A stretch of DNA of 64,000 bases from Synechococcus sp. SynAce01 (GTDB taxonomy: Bacteria; Cyanobacteriota; Cyanobacteriia; PCC-6307; Cyanobiaceae): assembly GCF_001885215.1 (NCBI RefSeq), contig NZ_CP018091.1:1-64000 (forward strand), written 5' to 3'. Positions 1-9,739 of this stretch are shown here, piece after piece. The notes beneath the pieces were generated by a model, which made no database searches, was not told where the DNA came from, and saw only the letters and a program-made list of their open reading frames with translations. A program made the position numbers and the translations under genes. How positions within the stretch are numbered: position 1 is the stretch's first letter; each line of letters begins with the position of its first letter.

Positions 1-1425
1 TCAGCGGCGGCGGCGGCAGTCGATCTGAAGCAGATCGCGCACCTGTTGCAACTGGCGGGCCAGGGATGGATCGATCGCCAGCTTCTTCTCGATCTGCTCA
101 ACGGCATACATCACCGTGCTGTGGTCCTTGCCGCCGAAGGCATCACCAATACGGGGCAGGCTCAGATCGGTGCTCTGGCGCATCAGGTACATGCCCATCT
201 GCCGCGCCTGGCTGACAGCCCGTTTGCGGCTGCTGCTGCGCATCTCTTCAACGCCGATGCCGAAGACCTCGGCCACCTTCTCGATCACCTGCTGGGGGGT
301 CACCACGACCTCATTGCCGACAGGATCGAGCATCGGCGCCACCGATTCCACCGTCATCGGCAGTCCGGTGATCGAGGCGAAGGCGACGGCCCGGGTGAGG
401 GCACCCTCCAGTTCACGGATGTTGGAGGTGAAACGACCCGCCAGGTATTGGATGAGATCGCGGGGCAACGACATCCGCTCCTGCTCAGCTTTCTTGTGGA
501 GGATCGCCATGCGGGTCTCCAGATCGGGGGCCTGGATGTCAGCGATCAGGCCCATCGAAAACCGCGAGATCAGCCGCTCCTGCAAGCGCGGAATCTGGCT
601 GGGGGGGCGATCGCTGGCGATCACGATCTGACGGCCCGCCTCATGCAGGGCATTGAAGGTGTGGAAGAACTCCTCCTGGGTGTACTCCTTGCCTTCGATG
701 AACTGGATGTCATCGACCAGGATCAGATCGGCGGCCCGGTAGCGGTCGCGGAATTTCTGCATGCCGTCCTTGCGGATCGCCTGGATCAGGTCGTTGGTGA
801 ACGACTCGGTGGAGACGTAAAACACCCGGGCGTCGGGATCGATCTCGACGCGGTAGTGGCCGATCGCCTGCATCAGGTGGGTTTTACCCAGGCCCACACC
901 ACCACAGAGGAAGAGGGGATTGAACTCGCGGCCGGGTGCTTCGGCCACCGCCAGCGAGGCGGCGTGGGCCATGCGGCTGTTCGGCCCCACCACAAAGCGG
1001 TTGAACACGTAGCGGGGGTTCAGGCCAGGAGCGGGACGGCGGGGCGTTTCCCCCCGCGGTGCTGGGCCGGCGTGCATGGAAGCCGGAGCGGACCCACCAG
1101 CAGCATGCAGGGAGGTTGCCTCCACAACTCCAGCGCCACCGCCAGCGCCGCCGTCGAGGCCCAGATCCGCGGCGGGACCCACGGCTGTCTGGACCTCCAC
1201 CCGCAGATGCTGGCCGGCCAACTCGGAGGCCACCGCCTCGATCGTGGTCAGATAATTCTTGCGCAGCCAGCCACAGGCAAAGCTGTTGGGAGCCTCGAGA
1301 AGCAGGCGTCCATCACTGAATCCGGAGCAACGGGCCGGCCGGATCCAGGTTTCGAAGGTGGGCTTGCTGAGATTGGCCTGGAGTGCTTCCTGTACCTGGC
1401 GCCACAGCTCCTGACCCTCCTGCAC
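1..1425 (-). CDS. dnaA: Chromosomal replication initiator DnaA
   Basis: A complete 474-residue DnaA, the AAA+ ATPase that binds DnaA boxes and opens the replication origin. Domain I (about residues 1-85) is followed by a low-complexity Gly/Ala/Pro linker (about 90-130). The AAA+ core has Walker [11 protein letters not shown] and Walker [10 protein letters not shown]. The C-terminal DNA-binding domain carries the family signature around [15 protein letters not shown] and ends in an Arg-rich tail. The length is normal for cyanobacteria. The gene diverges from the HtrA gene with about 94 bases between the two starts, so both promoters must lie there. I see no cluster of canonical DnaA boxes in that gap, so it is not obviously the origin. 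Confidence 0.98.
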   Translation of the reverse strand: MQEGQELWRQVQEALQANLSKPTFETWIRPARCSGFSDGRLLLEAPNSFACGWLRKNYLTTIEAVASELAGQHLRVEVQTAVGPAADLGLDGGAGGGAGVVEATSLHAAGGSAPASMHAGPAPRGETPRRPAPGLNPRYVFNRFVVGPNSRMAHAASLAVAEAPGREFNPLFLCGGVGLGKTHLMQAIGHYRVEIDPDARVFYVSTESFTNDLIQAIRKDGMQKFRDRYRAADLILVDDIQFIEGKEYTQEEFFHTFNALHEAGRQIVIASDRPPSQIPRLQERLISRFSMGLIADIQAPDLETRMAILHKKAEQERMSLPRDLIQYLAGRFTSNIRELEGALTRAVAFASITGLPMTVESVAPMLDPVGNEVVVTPQQVIEKVAEVFGIGVEEMRSSSRKRAVSQARQMGMYLMRQSTDLSLPRIGDAFGGKDHSTVMYAVEQIEKKLAIDPSLARQLQQVRDLLQIDCRRRR

Positions 1426-1519
1426 CTCCCCCTCGTCACACAGTGGCCGAATATAGGCAGATCACCAGCGAACGACCGCCCTCCACCCGGCGGTTTTCAG
1501 CCTGGCCCCCCCCTCCGCC

Positions 1520-2671
1520 ATGACCTCTGCCCAGCCCACCGTCAAGGCCGTTTTTCTCCGTGGCTTGCTGGCGGCCGGCAGCACCGGTTTTCTGCTGGCA
1601 GGCTGCAACCTGCAACTCCCCAGCCTTGTCAGGGAGAGGGTTGAGCCTTCCGAGCCAGCCAAGGTGAGCGATGCGCCGGCGTCGGCCCCGCTGCAGCTCG
1701 GCAATCGCTTCATCGTTGATGCCGTCGACAAGGTGGGTCCGGCGGTCGTGCGCATCGACACGGTCAAACGGGTGATCAATCCCATCGGCGGCCTCTTCGG
1801 CAGTAGCCCATCGATCCGGCAGCAGCAGGGCCAGGGCTCCGGTTTCATCACCCGCTCCGATGGCGTGATCATCACCAATGCCCACGTGGTCGAAGGCACC
1901 AACGAGGTGTCCATCACCCTGCCGGATGGGCGCAATTTCAACGGCAAGGTGCTGGGCAGTGATCCGCTCACCGACATCGCTGTGGTCAAGGTGGTGGCGA
2001 CGGGCCTGCCGGTGGCGCCCCTGGGCGATTCCTCCAAGGTGCGGCCGGGGGAATGGGCGATCGCGATCGGCAACCCCCTCGGACTCGACAACACGGTGAC
2101 GGCCGGGATCATCAGCGCGACCGACCGCACCAATGCGATTGGCGAAGGTCAGCGGGTGCCCTACATCCAGACCGATGCCGCCGTTAATCCCGGCAACAGT
2201 GGCGGTCCCCTGATCAATGCCGGCGGCCAGGTGATCGGTGTCAACACCGCCATTCGGCAAGCGCCCGGCGCCGGCCTCAGTTTCGCCATCCCGGTGAATC
2301 TGGCTCGCCAGATCGCCGCCCAGATCCTCGAGACAGGACGGGTCTCACACCCCTACATCGGTGTGCGCCTGCAGGCGCTCACCCCCCAGCTGGCCCGGGA
2401 GATCAACGCCACCGCCTCCAAGTGCCGCTTGCCGGAAATCAATGGCGTCGTGATCGTCGAAGTGCTGGAGGGGAGCCCTGCCGAGAAGGGCGGACTTGAG
2501 CCCTGCGACCTGATCGAACAGTTGGACGGCAAGCAGGTCGGCAACCCCACCGAGGTACAGCTCGCCGTGGACAGGGGCAAGGTCGGCAAGGATTTGCTGG
2601 TGCGGGTGCGCCGCGGTGATCAGAGCCTCAATCTCACCGTGCGGCCGGCAGAGCTGAGCCGCGACAGTTGA
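1520..2671 (+). CDS. HtrA/DegP-type trypsin-like serine protease with PDZ domain
   Basis: A 383-residue envelope serine protease for degrading misfolded proteins. The N-terminus has a hydrophobic stretch ending in the lipobox-like LLAGC, which suggests a lipoprotein anchored at the periplasmic face. The catalytic triad is visible: His in NAHVVEG, Asp in DIAVVKV and Ser in GNSGGPL. A single PDZ domain follows (about residues 285-380), with the GSPAEKGGL and DLIEQLDGK pattern. The size fits cyanobacterial HtrA/HhoA/HhoB proteins, and I cannot say which paralog it is. Its stop overlaps the start of the next gene, so the two are probably translationally coupled. Confidence 0.93.
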   Translation: MTSAQPTVKAVFLRGLLAAGSTGFLLAGCNLQLPSLVRERVEPSEPAKVSDAPASAPLQLGNRFIVDAVDKVGPAVVRIDTVKRVINPIGGLFGSSPSIRQQQGQGSGFITRSDGVIITNAHVVEGTNEVSITLPDGRNFNGKVLGSDPLTDIAVVKVVATGLPVAPLGDSSKVRPGEWAIAIGNPLGLDNTVTAGIISATDRTNAIGEGQRVPYIQTDAAVNPGNSGGPLINAGGQVIGVNTAIRQAPGAGLSFAIPVNLARQIAAQILETGRVSHPYIGVRLQALTPQLAREINATASKCRLPEINGVVIVEVLEGSPAEKGGLEPCDLIEQLDGKQVGNPTEVQLAVDRGKVGKDLLVRVRRGDQSLNLTVRPAELSRDS

Positions 2672-3315
2672 CGCGCCGATCAGCTCCAGCCAGCGGCCCC
2701 AGGCGCTTGGTGGTGATGAGCCGCTGGCCAGCCCCCGGTCGCTGCAAGCGGCGCCTGGCCGCCAGCCTTGGGGCGCCGATGGCGGCCCGGATCCAGCAAC
2801 GCCTCACTGGCCACACCCTGGCGGTCGCCCGGCGCTGCGCGACGGCCGCAGCCCCGATCGAAACCCTGCTGGCCGTCGCTGGACTGGGCCCGAGGGCCGC
2901 AAAGCGCTGGGCAGCCGCGCTCGGAGCCGATCGGTTCAACCTCCAGGGTGAGGGCAGCCTCGGCCTGCGCATGGCGCGTCAGACCAGCCGCGCCTTCCGG
3001 GAGGGCGCCCGGCAGGTGGTGCTGATCGGCACCGACCTTCCCGGGCTGGAGTGGCGGGATCTGCAGGGCGCGTTTACGGCCTTAGAGCGGGCACCGCTGG
3101 TGCTGGGGCCTGCCCTCGACGGGGGCTACTGGTTGATCGGCATGAACCGCTTCCATCCCGCCCTGTTCTGCGGCATCGCCTGGGGCGGACAGGCCGTGCG
3201 GCACCAGACCCTGGAGGTGGCTGCCGGCCTGGCCCTGGAGACGGCCCTGCTGCCGCTGGCGGCCGACCTCGATCGTGCCGGGGATCTGGGCCCCTGGCAG
3301 GGCCCGACCGTTTAA
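2668..3315 (+). CDS. TIGR04282-type glycosyltransferase (DUF2064)
   Basis: A 215-residue GT-A-fold nucleotidyl/glycosyltransferase of the TIGR04282 family. The N-terminal nucleotide-binding motif MSRWPAPGRCKRRL corresponds to the family motif K.P.PG..KTRL. A GTDLPGL motif and the acidic PALDGGYWLIG segment are the metal- and sugar-nucleotide-binding parts of the family. The likely start is a TTG overlapping the TGA of the protease gene, because the next in-frame ATG (2716) would cut into the first beta strand. The family is often linked to arsenosugar-type chemistry, but nothing here identifies the substrate. Confidence 0.8.
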   Translation: MTRRSAPASGPRRLVVMSRWPAPGRCKRRLAASLGAPMAARIQQRLTGHTLAVARRCATAAAPIETLLAVAGLGPRAAKRWAAALGADRFNLQGEGSLGLRMARQTSRAFREGARQVVLIGTDLPGLEWRDLQGAFTALERAPLVLGPALDGGYWLIGMNRFHPALFCGIAWGGQAVRHQTLEVAAGLALETALLPLAADLDRAGDLGPWQGPTV

Positions 3316-3326
3316 AGCCAGGCCGT

Positions 3327-3833
3327 TCAAGGGGAGTACCAGAAGGCGCAGCGTCGTTGACGGGGCTCCAGCTGCCAACCCTGCAGCTGGTAGAAGCCGA
3401 TCACGTCGGGGTCAGCGAACAGGGTGACGCGCTCCACCTCCATCTGCCGCAGCTGCTCGAGCACAAAAGCCATCAGCTCCTTGCCCAGCCCCGCCCCCTG
3501 GTAGGTGGGATGGACCGCCACATCCCAGACCGTGGCCTCCAACACACCGTCGCCGGTGCAGCGGGCAAAGCCCACCAGCTTCGGCAGGCGTGGATCGTGC
3601 CGCCAGAGCCCCACCCGCAGCAAGCTGTGCTCAAGCGCCTTGCGCACGCGGCGCAGGGGCCGGCGGCTCCAACCGACGGCATCGCAGAGCCTCTCGAGTT
3701 CGAGCAGATCAATCTCCCTCTCCAGGCTCAAGACGAGCTGAAGCTTCGGATTGGGCGTGGGGCAGACCCGGAACTGGGAGCCGTAGGCACTGGCCAGGAA
3801 GTCGGTGGAATCCAAACCAGAGGGGCGCGGCAA
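3327..3833 (-). CDS. GNAT family N-acetyltransferase
   Basis: A protein of about 168 residues with the GNAT acetyl-CoA-binding core: VWDVAVHPTYQGAGLGKELM (strand beta4 and the pyrophosphate loop Q-x-x-G-x-G) and a C-terminal DVIGFYQLQGW segment. The open frame extends further upstream but loses homology-like composition. I chose a TTG start just before PRPSGLDSTDF, and an ATT two codons earlier is also possible. It diverges from the hydrolase gene at 3903 with about 70 bases between them. The acetyl acceptor is unknown. The pattern resembles a GNAT conserved in picocyanobacteria. Confidence 0.8.
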   Translation of the reverse strand: MPRPSGLDSTDFLASAYGSQFRVCPTPNPKLQLVLSLEREIDLLELERLCDAVGWSRRPLRRVRKALEHSLLRVGLWRHDPRLPKLVGFARCTGDGVLEATVWDVAVHPTYQGAGLGKELMAFVLEQLRQMEVERVTLFADPDVIGFYQLQGWQLEPRQRRCAFWYSP

Positions 3834-3902
3834 CGCAATGGCACGATCCTGCCCGATCCTCGGCGCGCCGTTGCAGGCTGGAAGGCAACCAACGCTGAAG
3901 GG

Positions 3903-4700
3903 ATGCCAGCACGCAACACCGGCGACCCCCTGTTGATCTGCCTGCATGGCTGGCTGCTCTCCGGCCAGCTTTGGCATCCCCTGCTGGAGGAACTGGCACC
4001 CCGCTGGCGGGTGGAGGCGCCCGATCTGCCGGGGTTCGGTCAGCGGCCCCGACCCCGGGGCCTGCAGCCAAGCCTGGCCAGCTACGGCCGCTGGGTGGCC
4101 CAGCACAGCCTGGAACAGGCCGGCAACAGACCGATCGTGCTGGTGGGCCATTCACTCGGTGGCAGCCTGGCGCTGCATGCCGCTCCCCTGCTCGGTGACC
4201 ACTTGCTTGGGGTGATCCAGATCGGCGTCGGCGGAGGGGTCTACCAGCCACGGGCCTTCGCCCGGCTGCGGCAGGGGGGCGCCGCCCTGTTGCGCTTCCG
4301 GCCAGGCTGGCTGGCCGGCTGGCCGGGAACCGCCTCGATCCGCAGTCCCCTGATCGCTGATCGCCGTGCCGCCCTGGGGCTGCTGGCCTGCAGCACCAGC
4401 CGGGCGGCCGTACGCGAGATTCCAGGCCTCACCGCCGCCCTTCAGGTGCCGAGCCTCTGGATTGCCGGCAGCCGTGACCAGGTGATGGAGCCCCGCTACG
4501 TGCGCCACCTGGCCGGCTATAGCGACCAGCATGAGCTGGCGGTCCTCGACGGTTGCGGCCATCTGCCGATGCGCGAGAGCCCCCGCCAGCTGGCCGCCCT
4601 GATCGACGCCTGGCTGGAAAAACGGATCGCTGGCAGCGGCAGAACCAGGGATGGCCAGGGCTTCCCCAGCGCTCAGAGCCTGACCAATCCCCGCTCCTGA
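3903..4700 (+). CDS. Alpha/beta-fold hydrolase
   Basis: A 265-residue alpha/beta hydrolase. It shows the oxyanion segment LICLHGWLLSG near the N-terminus, a nucleophile elbow GHSLGGS, an acidic residue after LWIAGSRDQV, and the catalytic His in CGHLPM near the C-terminus. The size and layout resemble BioH/MhpC-type esterases, but no biotin genes are adjacent, so the substrate is open. The frame is open for 850 bases upstream, but that part lies antisense to the GNAT gene. The ATG at 3903 is the first Met before the fold begins. The 3' end overlaps the convergent ABC transporter gene by 28 bases. Confidence 0.85.
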   Translation: MPARNTGDPLLICLHGWLLSGQLWHPLLEELAPRWRVEAPDLPGFGQRPRPRGLQPSLASYGRWVAQHSLEQAGNRPIVLVGHSLGGSLALHAAPLLGDHLLGVIQIGVGGGVYQPRAFARLRQGGAALLRFRPGWLAGWPGTASIRSPLIADRRAALGLLACSTSRAAVREIPGLTAALQVPSLWIAGSRDQVMEPRYVRHLAGYSDQHELAVLDGCGHLPMRESPRQLAALIDAWLEKRIAGSGRTRDGQGFPSAQSLTNPRS

Positions 4701-6472
4701 AGTTCCGCCAACTGGGCATAAAGGCCACCCTGCCGGCGTAGTTGCTGGTGGGTGCCCTGCTCAATCAGCCGGCCCTTGCGCAGCACCAGGATGCGATCAG
4801 CCGCCTCCACAGTGGCCAGGCGGTGGGCAATCACGATCGCCGTGCGGGCCTTGAGCAGCCTGTCGAGGTCGCGCTGCAGGGTGGCCTCGGTGGAGGGATC
4901 GAGAAAGGCGGTGGCCTCATCCATCACCAGCACCGAGGGATTGCGGATGGCGACCCGGGCCACCGACAGCAGCTGCCGTTCTCCGGAGGAAAGATTGCCG
5001 CCGCGCTCCCGCAGTTCCGTGGCCAGGCCATCGGGGAGCCGGCGCAGCAGCGCCTCAAGGCCCAGGTCGCGACAAAGCGCCAGCATGGCCTGGTCGTCGA
5101 TGGCGGCATCGAGGCGCAGGTTGTCGGCCACATTGCCGCTGAACAGAAAGGTGTCCTGCAGAACCACACCAAGGCGCTGGCGCAGGGTGGCAATCGGCAA
5201 CTGGCGGATGTCGATGCCATCGAGCAGGATCCGCCCCTGTTGCGGCTCGTACAGGCGGCAGAGCAGGCGGATCACGGTGGTTTTACCAGCGCCGGTGGGG
5301 CCGACTAAGGCCACATGCTCACCAGGCGCGATCTGGAAACTCAGGTCGCTCAGGATCGGATCATCGGGGCGGTAGGCAAACGAGACGTTGTCGAAGATCA
5401 CCTCGCCGGCGCTGGAGCGCTCCAGGCCGGAATGGACGGCAGCAAGGCTGCGCTGGGACTCGGCCAGGTCGCTGATCTCAATCGGTTCTTCGAGGAGCTC
5501 GCCGATCCGCTCGACGGCCGTGAGACCGCCCTGGATCTGGGTGAAGCGTTCCGCCAACTGGCGCAGCGGATCAAACAGCCGCTGGGAGAACAGGATGAAG
5601 GTGGTGAGGGTGCCCAACCCCATCGCCCCCGTGGTAACCATCCAGCCACCGAGAGCCAGCACCACGGCCACGGCCGTCAGGGACACCCATTCCAGGAAGG
5701 CCGAAATGGAGCTGTCGTAGAAAATCGTGCCTCCCACCGCCTTGCGGTAGGCATCGGTGGTGACGGAGAAGCGCTGGGCATTGGTGCTCTCCCGCCGGAA
5801 CATCTGCACCACCTCCAGACCCTGGAGGTTTTCCTGCAGGTCGGCGTTGAGCTGGCTGAGCTCCTCCCGCACGCGGTAGTTGGCCTTGCGGTAGCGGCCC
5901 TGCAGCCAAAGAATCGACAACACCACGGGGATCTGGATCACCAGCAGCAAGGCCCCGAGCCGAGCCTCGATCGTGAGCATGGTGATGGCGATCACCAACA
6001 GGGTGACCAGATCGGCCAACACCCCGACCGCACCGCTGCCGAAGACTTCAGCAAGGGCATCGACATCACTGGTGAGGCGGGTGAGCAGCTTGCCCACGGG
6101 GGTTCGGTCGTGGAAGCGGAGCGAGAGCTCCATGGCGTGGCGAAACAGGTCGTTGCGGATCCGGGCCGTCAGCCGCTGTCCCACCGCCTGCACGCTGTAG
6201 CTCTGGACCCCCTGGAGAGCGAGCCGAAACAACACGGCCCCAAGCAGCAGGAACACCAGCAGACGCATCGCCTCGGGGACCGCCAGACCCGTAAGCCAAC
6301 CGAGGGTGGGTTCCCGGCGCAACACCGAGATCGCCTGACCCACCAGCAGGGGCTGAATGGCGGAGGACAAGGCCACCGGAATCAGCAGCAGCAGGGTGAG
6401 CAGCAGGCGGCGACGGTCGCGACCCAGGTAGGGCAGCAGCCGCTGCAGGCGGACCCGATCAAGCCTGGCCAT
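4673..6472 (-). CDS. ABC exporter, fused membrane and ATPase domains (MsbA/MdlB type)
   Basis: A 599-residue half-transporter. The N-terminal 330 residues hold six hydrophobic segments of the type I exporter fold, and the remainder is the nucleotide-binding domain. Visible motifs are Walker A GPTGAGKTTV, Q-loop VLQDTFLFSG, signature LSSGERQLLSVAR, Walker B SVLVMDEATAFLD and switch His in AHRLATV. It likely works as a homodimer exporting lipids or small hydrophobic compounds. Its ATG shares one base with the hisG stop (TGATG), so it is translated together with hisG even though the functions are unrelated. Confidence 0.93.
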   Translation of the reverse strand: MARLDRVRLQRLLPYLGRDRRRLLLTLLLLIPVALSSAIQPLLVGQAISVLRREPTLGWLTGLAVPEAMRLLVFLLLGAVLFRLALQGVQSYSVQAVGQRLTARIRNDLFRHAMELSLRFHDRTPVGKLLTRLTSDVDALAEVFGSGAVGVLADLVTLLVIAITMLTIEARLGALLLVIQIPVVLSILWLQGRYRKANYRVREELSQLNADLQENLQGLEVVQMFRRESTNAQRFSVTTDAYRKAVGGTIFYDSSISAFLEWVSLTAVAVVLALGGWMVTTGAMGLGTLTTFILFSQRLFDPLRQLAERFTQIQGGLTAVERIGELLEEPIEISDLAESQRSLAAVHSGLERSSAGEVIFDNVSFAYRPDDPILSDLSFQIAPGEHVALVGPTGAGKTTVIRLLCRLYEPQQGRILLDGIDIRQLPIATLRQRLGVVLQDTFLFSGNVADNLRLDAAIDDQAMLALCRDLGLEALLRRLPDGLATELRERGGNLSSGERQLLSVARVAIRNPSVLVMDEATAFLDPSTEATLQRDLDRLLKARTAIVIAHRLATVEAADRILVLRKGRLIEQGTHQQLRRQGGLYAQLAELQERGLVRL

Positions 6473-7131
6473 CAGGCCACCCCCGCAGGGCTGGCCAGCC
6501 TTGAGGTGGCAGCAATCCGCTCCACAATCGACTGCAGCTCCCCTTGATCGAGGCGCAGGGCGATCGGGTGACCGATCAGGCGGGCCGTGCTGGTGAACAG
6601 GTCTTCGATCGCCACCAGGCCGTTGTCACGCAGGGTGCGGCCTGTGGCCACAAGATCGACGATCGCCTCGGACATGCCGGTGATCGGACCGAGTTCCACC
6701 GATCCGGTGAGCTGAATCAGCTCCACCGGCAGATCGAGCTGGTCAAAGAAAACTTCGGCGCAGCGCACAAATTTGCTGGCCACCCGGCAGTGGGCCGGCA
6801 GATCGGCGGCGCGGCGGTAGCCACTGCTGGCCCTGACGGCCACCGCCATGCGACAACCACCGAAACCGAGGTCGAGCAGGGGCGCCACGGGCAACTGGTG
6901 CTCACGCAGCACATCGTCACCGACGATGCCGAGCTGGGCCTGGCCGTAGGCCACATACACGGGCACATCGGCATTGCGCACCAGCAGGGCCCGGGCCTTG
7001 CCGCAGGGACTGGGCACCATCAGTTGGCGATTGTCGTCATCAAGCAGGGTGCTGAAATCCAGACCGGCAGCAGCAAAGCGCCGCACCGAATCCTTGAGCA
7101 GGGCCCCCTTGGCCAGAGCGACGGTGATCAT
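6472..7131 (-). CDS. hisG: ATP phosphoribosyltransferase, short form
   Basis: The first enzyme of histidine synthesis, joining ATP and PRPP. The 219-residue length marks the short form, which lacks the C-terminal regulatory domain and needs HisZ for activity. Typical segments are [14 protein letters not shown] at the start, the phosphate-binding run around [15 protein letters not shown] and the [11 protein letters not shown]-like segment. I start at the Met before ITVALAKG because the preceding 13 residues are not conserved-looking. It is the upstream member of a pair with the ABC exporter and diverges from the glyoxalase II gene at 7161. Confidence 0.95.
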   Translation of the reverse strand: MITVALAKGALLKDSVRRFAAAGLDFSTLLDDDNRQLMVPSPCGKARALLVRNADVPVYVAYGQAQLGIVGDDVLREHQLPVAPLLDLGFGGCRMAVAVRASSGYRRAADLPAHCRVASKFVRCAEVFFDQLDLPVELIQLTGSVELGPITGMSEAIVDLVATGRTLRDNGLVAIEDLFTSTARLIGHPIALRLDQGELQSIVERIAATSRLASPAGVA

Positions 7132-7160
7132 GGAACTACACCGCAATCTGGACTTTAACG

Positions 7161-7961
7161 ATGGGCCCAACCGGAAGCGAGCGGGCCGCTGATGTGGCGG
7201 TGGACGTGGCGGTGGATGTGGCCCTGATTCCTGTGCTCAGCGACAACTACGTGTTCGTGCTGCACAACAGCCGTCGGGCGGTGGTGGTGGATCCGGCGGT
7301 GGCGCCGGCGGTGATCCGCTGGCTGCGGCAGCGCGGGCTGGAACTCGAAGCGGTGCTGCAGACCCATCACCACAGCGATCACATCGGCGGCACCCCGGGG
7401 CTGCTGGCCGAATGGCCTGGCGCCCAGGTGATCGCCGCCGCCGCCGACCGCGAGCGCATCCCCTTCCAGACCCGATCGCTCAACGGCGGTGAGGAGCTCA
7501 CCTTGCTCGGTCGCACCATCAAGGTGCTGGCAGTGCCCGGCCACACCCGCTCTCACCTGGCCTATGTCCTGCCGGCCGTGCCCGGCGGTAGCGGCGAACT
7601 GTTCTGCGGCGACACGCTGTTCGCCGGTGGCTGCGGGCGCTTGTTTGAAGGCAGTGCCGAGCAGATGCAGCGCTCGTTGCAGAGCCTTGCTGCCCTGCCC
7701 GCCGACACCCGGGTCTGGTGCGCCCACGAGTACACGCTCGCCAACCTGCGCTGGGCCGCCAGCGTCGCCACAGCTGGCGCGCTGGCCAGCAGGGCGGCGA
7801 TCGAGGCACGGCTGCTGGAGGTGATCACCAAGCGCCGGGCCGGCGCCTCGACCATTCCCAGCACGATCGCCTTGGAGCGCGCCACCAACCTGTTTCTGCA
7901 GGCGCAGAACCCAGCCGAGCTGGCCGAGCGGCGGCGCCAGAAGGAAAGCTGGGCAGGCTGA
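7161..7961 (+). CDS. gloB: Hydroxyacylglutathione hydrolase (glyoxalase II)
   Basis: A 266-residue metallo-beta-lactamase-fold thiolesterase that hydrolyses S-lactoylglutathione in methylglyoxal detoxification. The dinuclear metal site is clear: [30 protein letters not shown] and AHEYTLAN. The C-terminal region has the arginine-containing substrate-binding segment. The first 20 residues include three near-identical V-D-V-A units encoded by tandem 12-base repeats. The family normally starts close to LIPVLSDNY, so a start a few codons later, at one of the GTG codons inside the repeat, is possible. Confidence 0.93.
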   Translation: MGPTGSERAADVAVDVAVDVALIPVLSDNYVFVLHNSRRAVVVDPAVAPAVIRWLRQRGLELEAVLQTHHHSDHIGGTPGLLAEWPGAQVIAAAADRERIPFQTRSLNGGEELTLLGRTIKVLAVPGHTRSHLAYVLPAVPGGSGELFCGDTLFAGGCGRLFEGSAEQMQRSLQSLAALPADTRVWCAHEYTLANLRWAASVATAGALASRAAIEARLLEVITKRRAGASTIPSTIALERATNLFLQAQNPAELAERRRQKESWAG

Positions 7962-7983
7962 AGCTATGGGGCAGATTGAGGCC

Positions 7984-9177
7984 CTAGGCAAATTGCGGCT
8001 CAGTTGGTTGCGGATCGCCTGCAACGGGCAGGACGGTGAGTCCCTGGGGAAAGAGCAGGGCAGGCTGGCCGGGGCGCAGCCGCAGCCGGCAGCGCTGGCC
8101 GTGGCTGAACTCCTGATCCAGCGGCAGCCGCAGCCGCAACTGGATCGGCGCTTGACCCGGATGGCTGAGTTGCACCTGAAGTAACCATTCGCGACCAAGG
8201 AATTCCCGGCCCGTCACCCAGGCATCGCCTTGGGGATCGTCACTTAACTCCAGCCCAGTGGGATCGAGCAACACCTCCAGATCGCTGGATTCAGCCATCT
8301 GCCCGTTGCCGGCCTGGGAGTGGGCCGGCTCCAGCCAGCCCAGCGGGGTGAGCAGCCGCTCGCCCTGCCAACGGGCCGGCAGCAGGTTGCGTTGCAGAAC
8401 GAAGCGCCCAACAAAAGCACTGGCCGGTTCAGTCACCAACTCAAGCGGGCTGGCGCACTGATGGATGCGACCCGCCTCCATCACCGCCACCCGATCACAG
8501 ATCGCCAGGGCCTCTTCGGGATCGTGGGTCACGATCACACCGCTGGCCCCGCAGCGGCTCAGCACACCGTGGAGCTCGCCGCGCAGGCGCAGGCGCACAT
8601 CCACATCGAGGTTGGAGAAGGGCTCATCGAGCAACAACAGCGCAGGCCCTGGCGCCAGGGCACGGGCCAGGGCCAACCGCTGTCGCTGGCCTCCTGAGAG
8701 CTCGTGCGGAAAGCGATGCTCCAGGCCCTTGAGTCCGAGCAGCTCCAGCAGCCAGCTCGCCCGGCTGCGGTCCTGGCGTGGCCGCAGGCCGAAACAGGTG
8801 TTGCGCCAGGCGTCGAGATGGGGGAAGAGGGCGTAATCCTGGAAGACCATGCCAACGCCGCGCCGCTCCGGCTCGACCCAGCGCTGGCTCCCGGCCACTT
8901 CCTGGCCCTGAATCAGGATTCGGCCACGGCTGGGGCACTCAAAACCGGCGATCAGGCGGAGCAGGGTGGTTTTGCCGCAGCCCGATGGCCCCAGCAGGCC
9001 AACCAGTTCGCCCGGGCGCAGGTTGAAGTGAATGCCTTTGAGGATCCAGTCGTCCCCAGCAGGCGATTGCCCGTAGCGATGCCAGACGTCTTCCAGACGC
9101 GCCGGGTCGCGATGAGGCGCTTCACTCCAGCCGGAATCACTGGAGGAAATCGGGCTGGCAATCGGGGAAGAATTCAA
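7984..9177 (-). CDS. ABC transporter ATPase, iron(III)/polyamine (FbpC/PotA) type
   Basis: An ATPase subunit of about 397 residues for a binding-protein-dependent importer. It has Walker A GPSGCGKTTLL, Q-loop GMVFQDYALFPH, signature LSGGQRQRLALARAL, Walker B LLLLDEPFSNLD and switch His IVTHDPEEAL. A C-terminal TOBE-like regulatory region follows (about residues 290-397). The pattern fits FutC/FbpC ferric-iron importers, but no permease or binding protein lies nearby, so the substrate is inferred. The frame is open into ridA. I chose the TTG before NSSPIASP because it leaves a 64-base divergent promoter gap with ridA. An ATG at 9243 is less likely because it would overlap ridA. Confidence 0.85.
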   Translation of the reverse strand: MNSSPIASPISSSDSGWSEAPHRDPARLEDVWHRYGQSPAGDDWILKGIHFNLRPGELVGLLGPSGCGKTTLLRLIAGFECPSRGRILIQGQEVAGSQRWVEPERRGVGMVFQDYALFPHLDAWRNTCFGLRPRQDRSRASWLLELLGLKGLEHRFPHELSGGQRQRLALARALAPGPALLLLDEPFSNLDVDVRLRLRGELHGVLSRCGASGVIVTHDPEEALAICDRVAVMEAGRIHQCASPLELVTEPASAFVGRFVLQRNLLPARWQGERLLTPLGWLEPAHSQAGNGQMAESSDLEVLLDPTGLELSDDPQGDAWVTGREFLGREWLLQVQLSHPGQAPIQLRLRLPLDQEFSHGQRCRLRLRPGQPALLFPQGLTVLPVAGDPQPTEPQFA

Positions 9178-9241
9178 GGGCGATGTCGCGGTCGGTCTGC
9201 AGCCGAACACCCGTAGGCTCGTGATCCCATCATCCCTTGCC

Positions 9242-9643
9242 ATGCCCTTGGCTTCTGTCCCTGAGGCGATCAACACGGCAGCGGCCCCTGCTCCGGTCGG
9301 TCCTTACAACCAGGCGGTGAAGGCAGGAGCGCTGCTGTTCTGCTCCGGTCAGATCGCGCTGGACCCGGCGACGGGGGGCATGGTTGGGGACGGAGATGTG
9401 GAAGCTGAAACCCGGCAAGTACTGGCCAACCTCGCAGCGGTGCTGGCGGCCGCAGGCTGCAGCGCCCAGCAGGTGGTGCGCACCACGGTGTTTCTGGCGG
9501 ATCTGGCCGATTTCGCCGCGGTGAACAAGATCTATGCCGAAAGCTTCGGAGCCGGGGTCTCGCCGGCACGGGCCTGCGTTCAGGTAGCGGCCCTGCCGAA
9601 GGGCGCCCGTGTCGAAATCGACTGCATCGCTGTGTTGACGTAA
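9242..9643 (+). CDS. ridA: RidA family enamine/imine deaminase
   Basis: A 133-residue RidA/YjgF/UK114 protein that hydrolyses reactive enamine or imine intermediates formed by PLP enzymes. The trimeric fold signatures are present: GPYNQAVKAG near the N-terminus, FCSGQIALDP, the QVLANLAAVL helix, and the Arg-containing ARACVQVAALPKGARVEIDCIA segment, where the conserved arginine binds the carboxylate. The length is typical. The ATG at 9242 is preferred over an upstream frame extension that would run into the ABC ATPase promoter. Confidence 0.95.
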   Translation: MPLASVPEAINTAAAPAPVGPYNQAVKAGALLFCSGQIALDPATGGMVGDGDVEAETRQVLANLAAVLAAAGCSAQQVVRTTVFLADLADFAAVNKIYAESFGAGVSPARACVQVAALPKGARVEIDCIAVLT

Positions 9644-9739
9644 CGCGGGGTTGAGGTAACGAACAACACCGTCGGTAATCAAGGTGACAGTCAGCAGCTG
9701 GCACAGTCACCACAATGGGGAAATGCTTCAGCTCACCCC

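Noticed and set aside
1426-1519. Replication origin in the dnaA upstream gap
   Set aside because: Only 94 bases, no DnaA-box cluster and no AT-rich unwinding stretch seen; cyanobacterial origins are often not next to dnaA.
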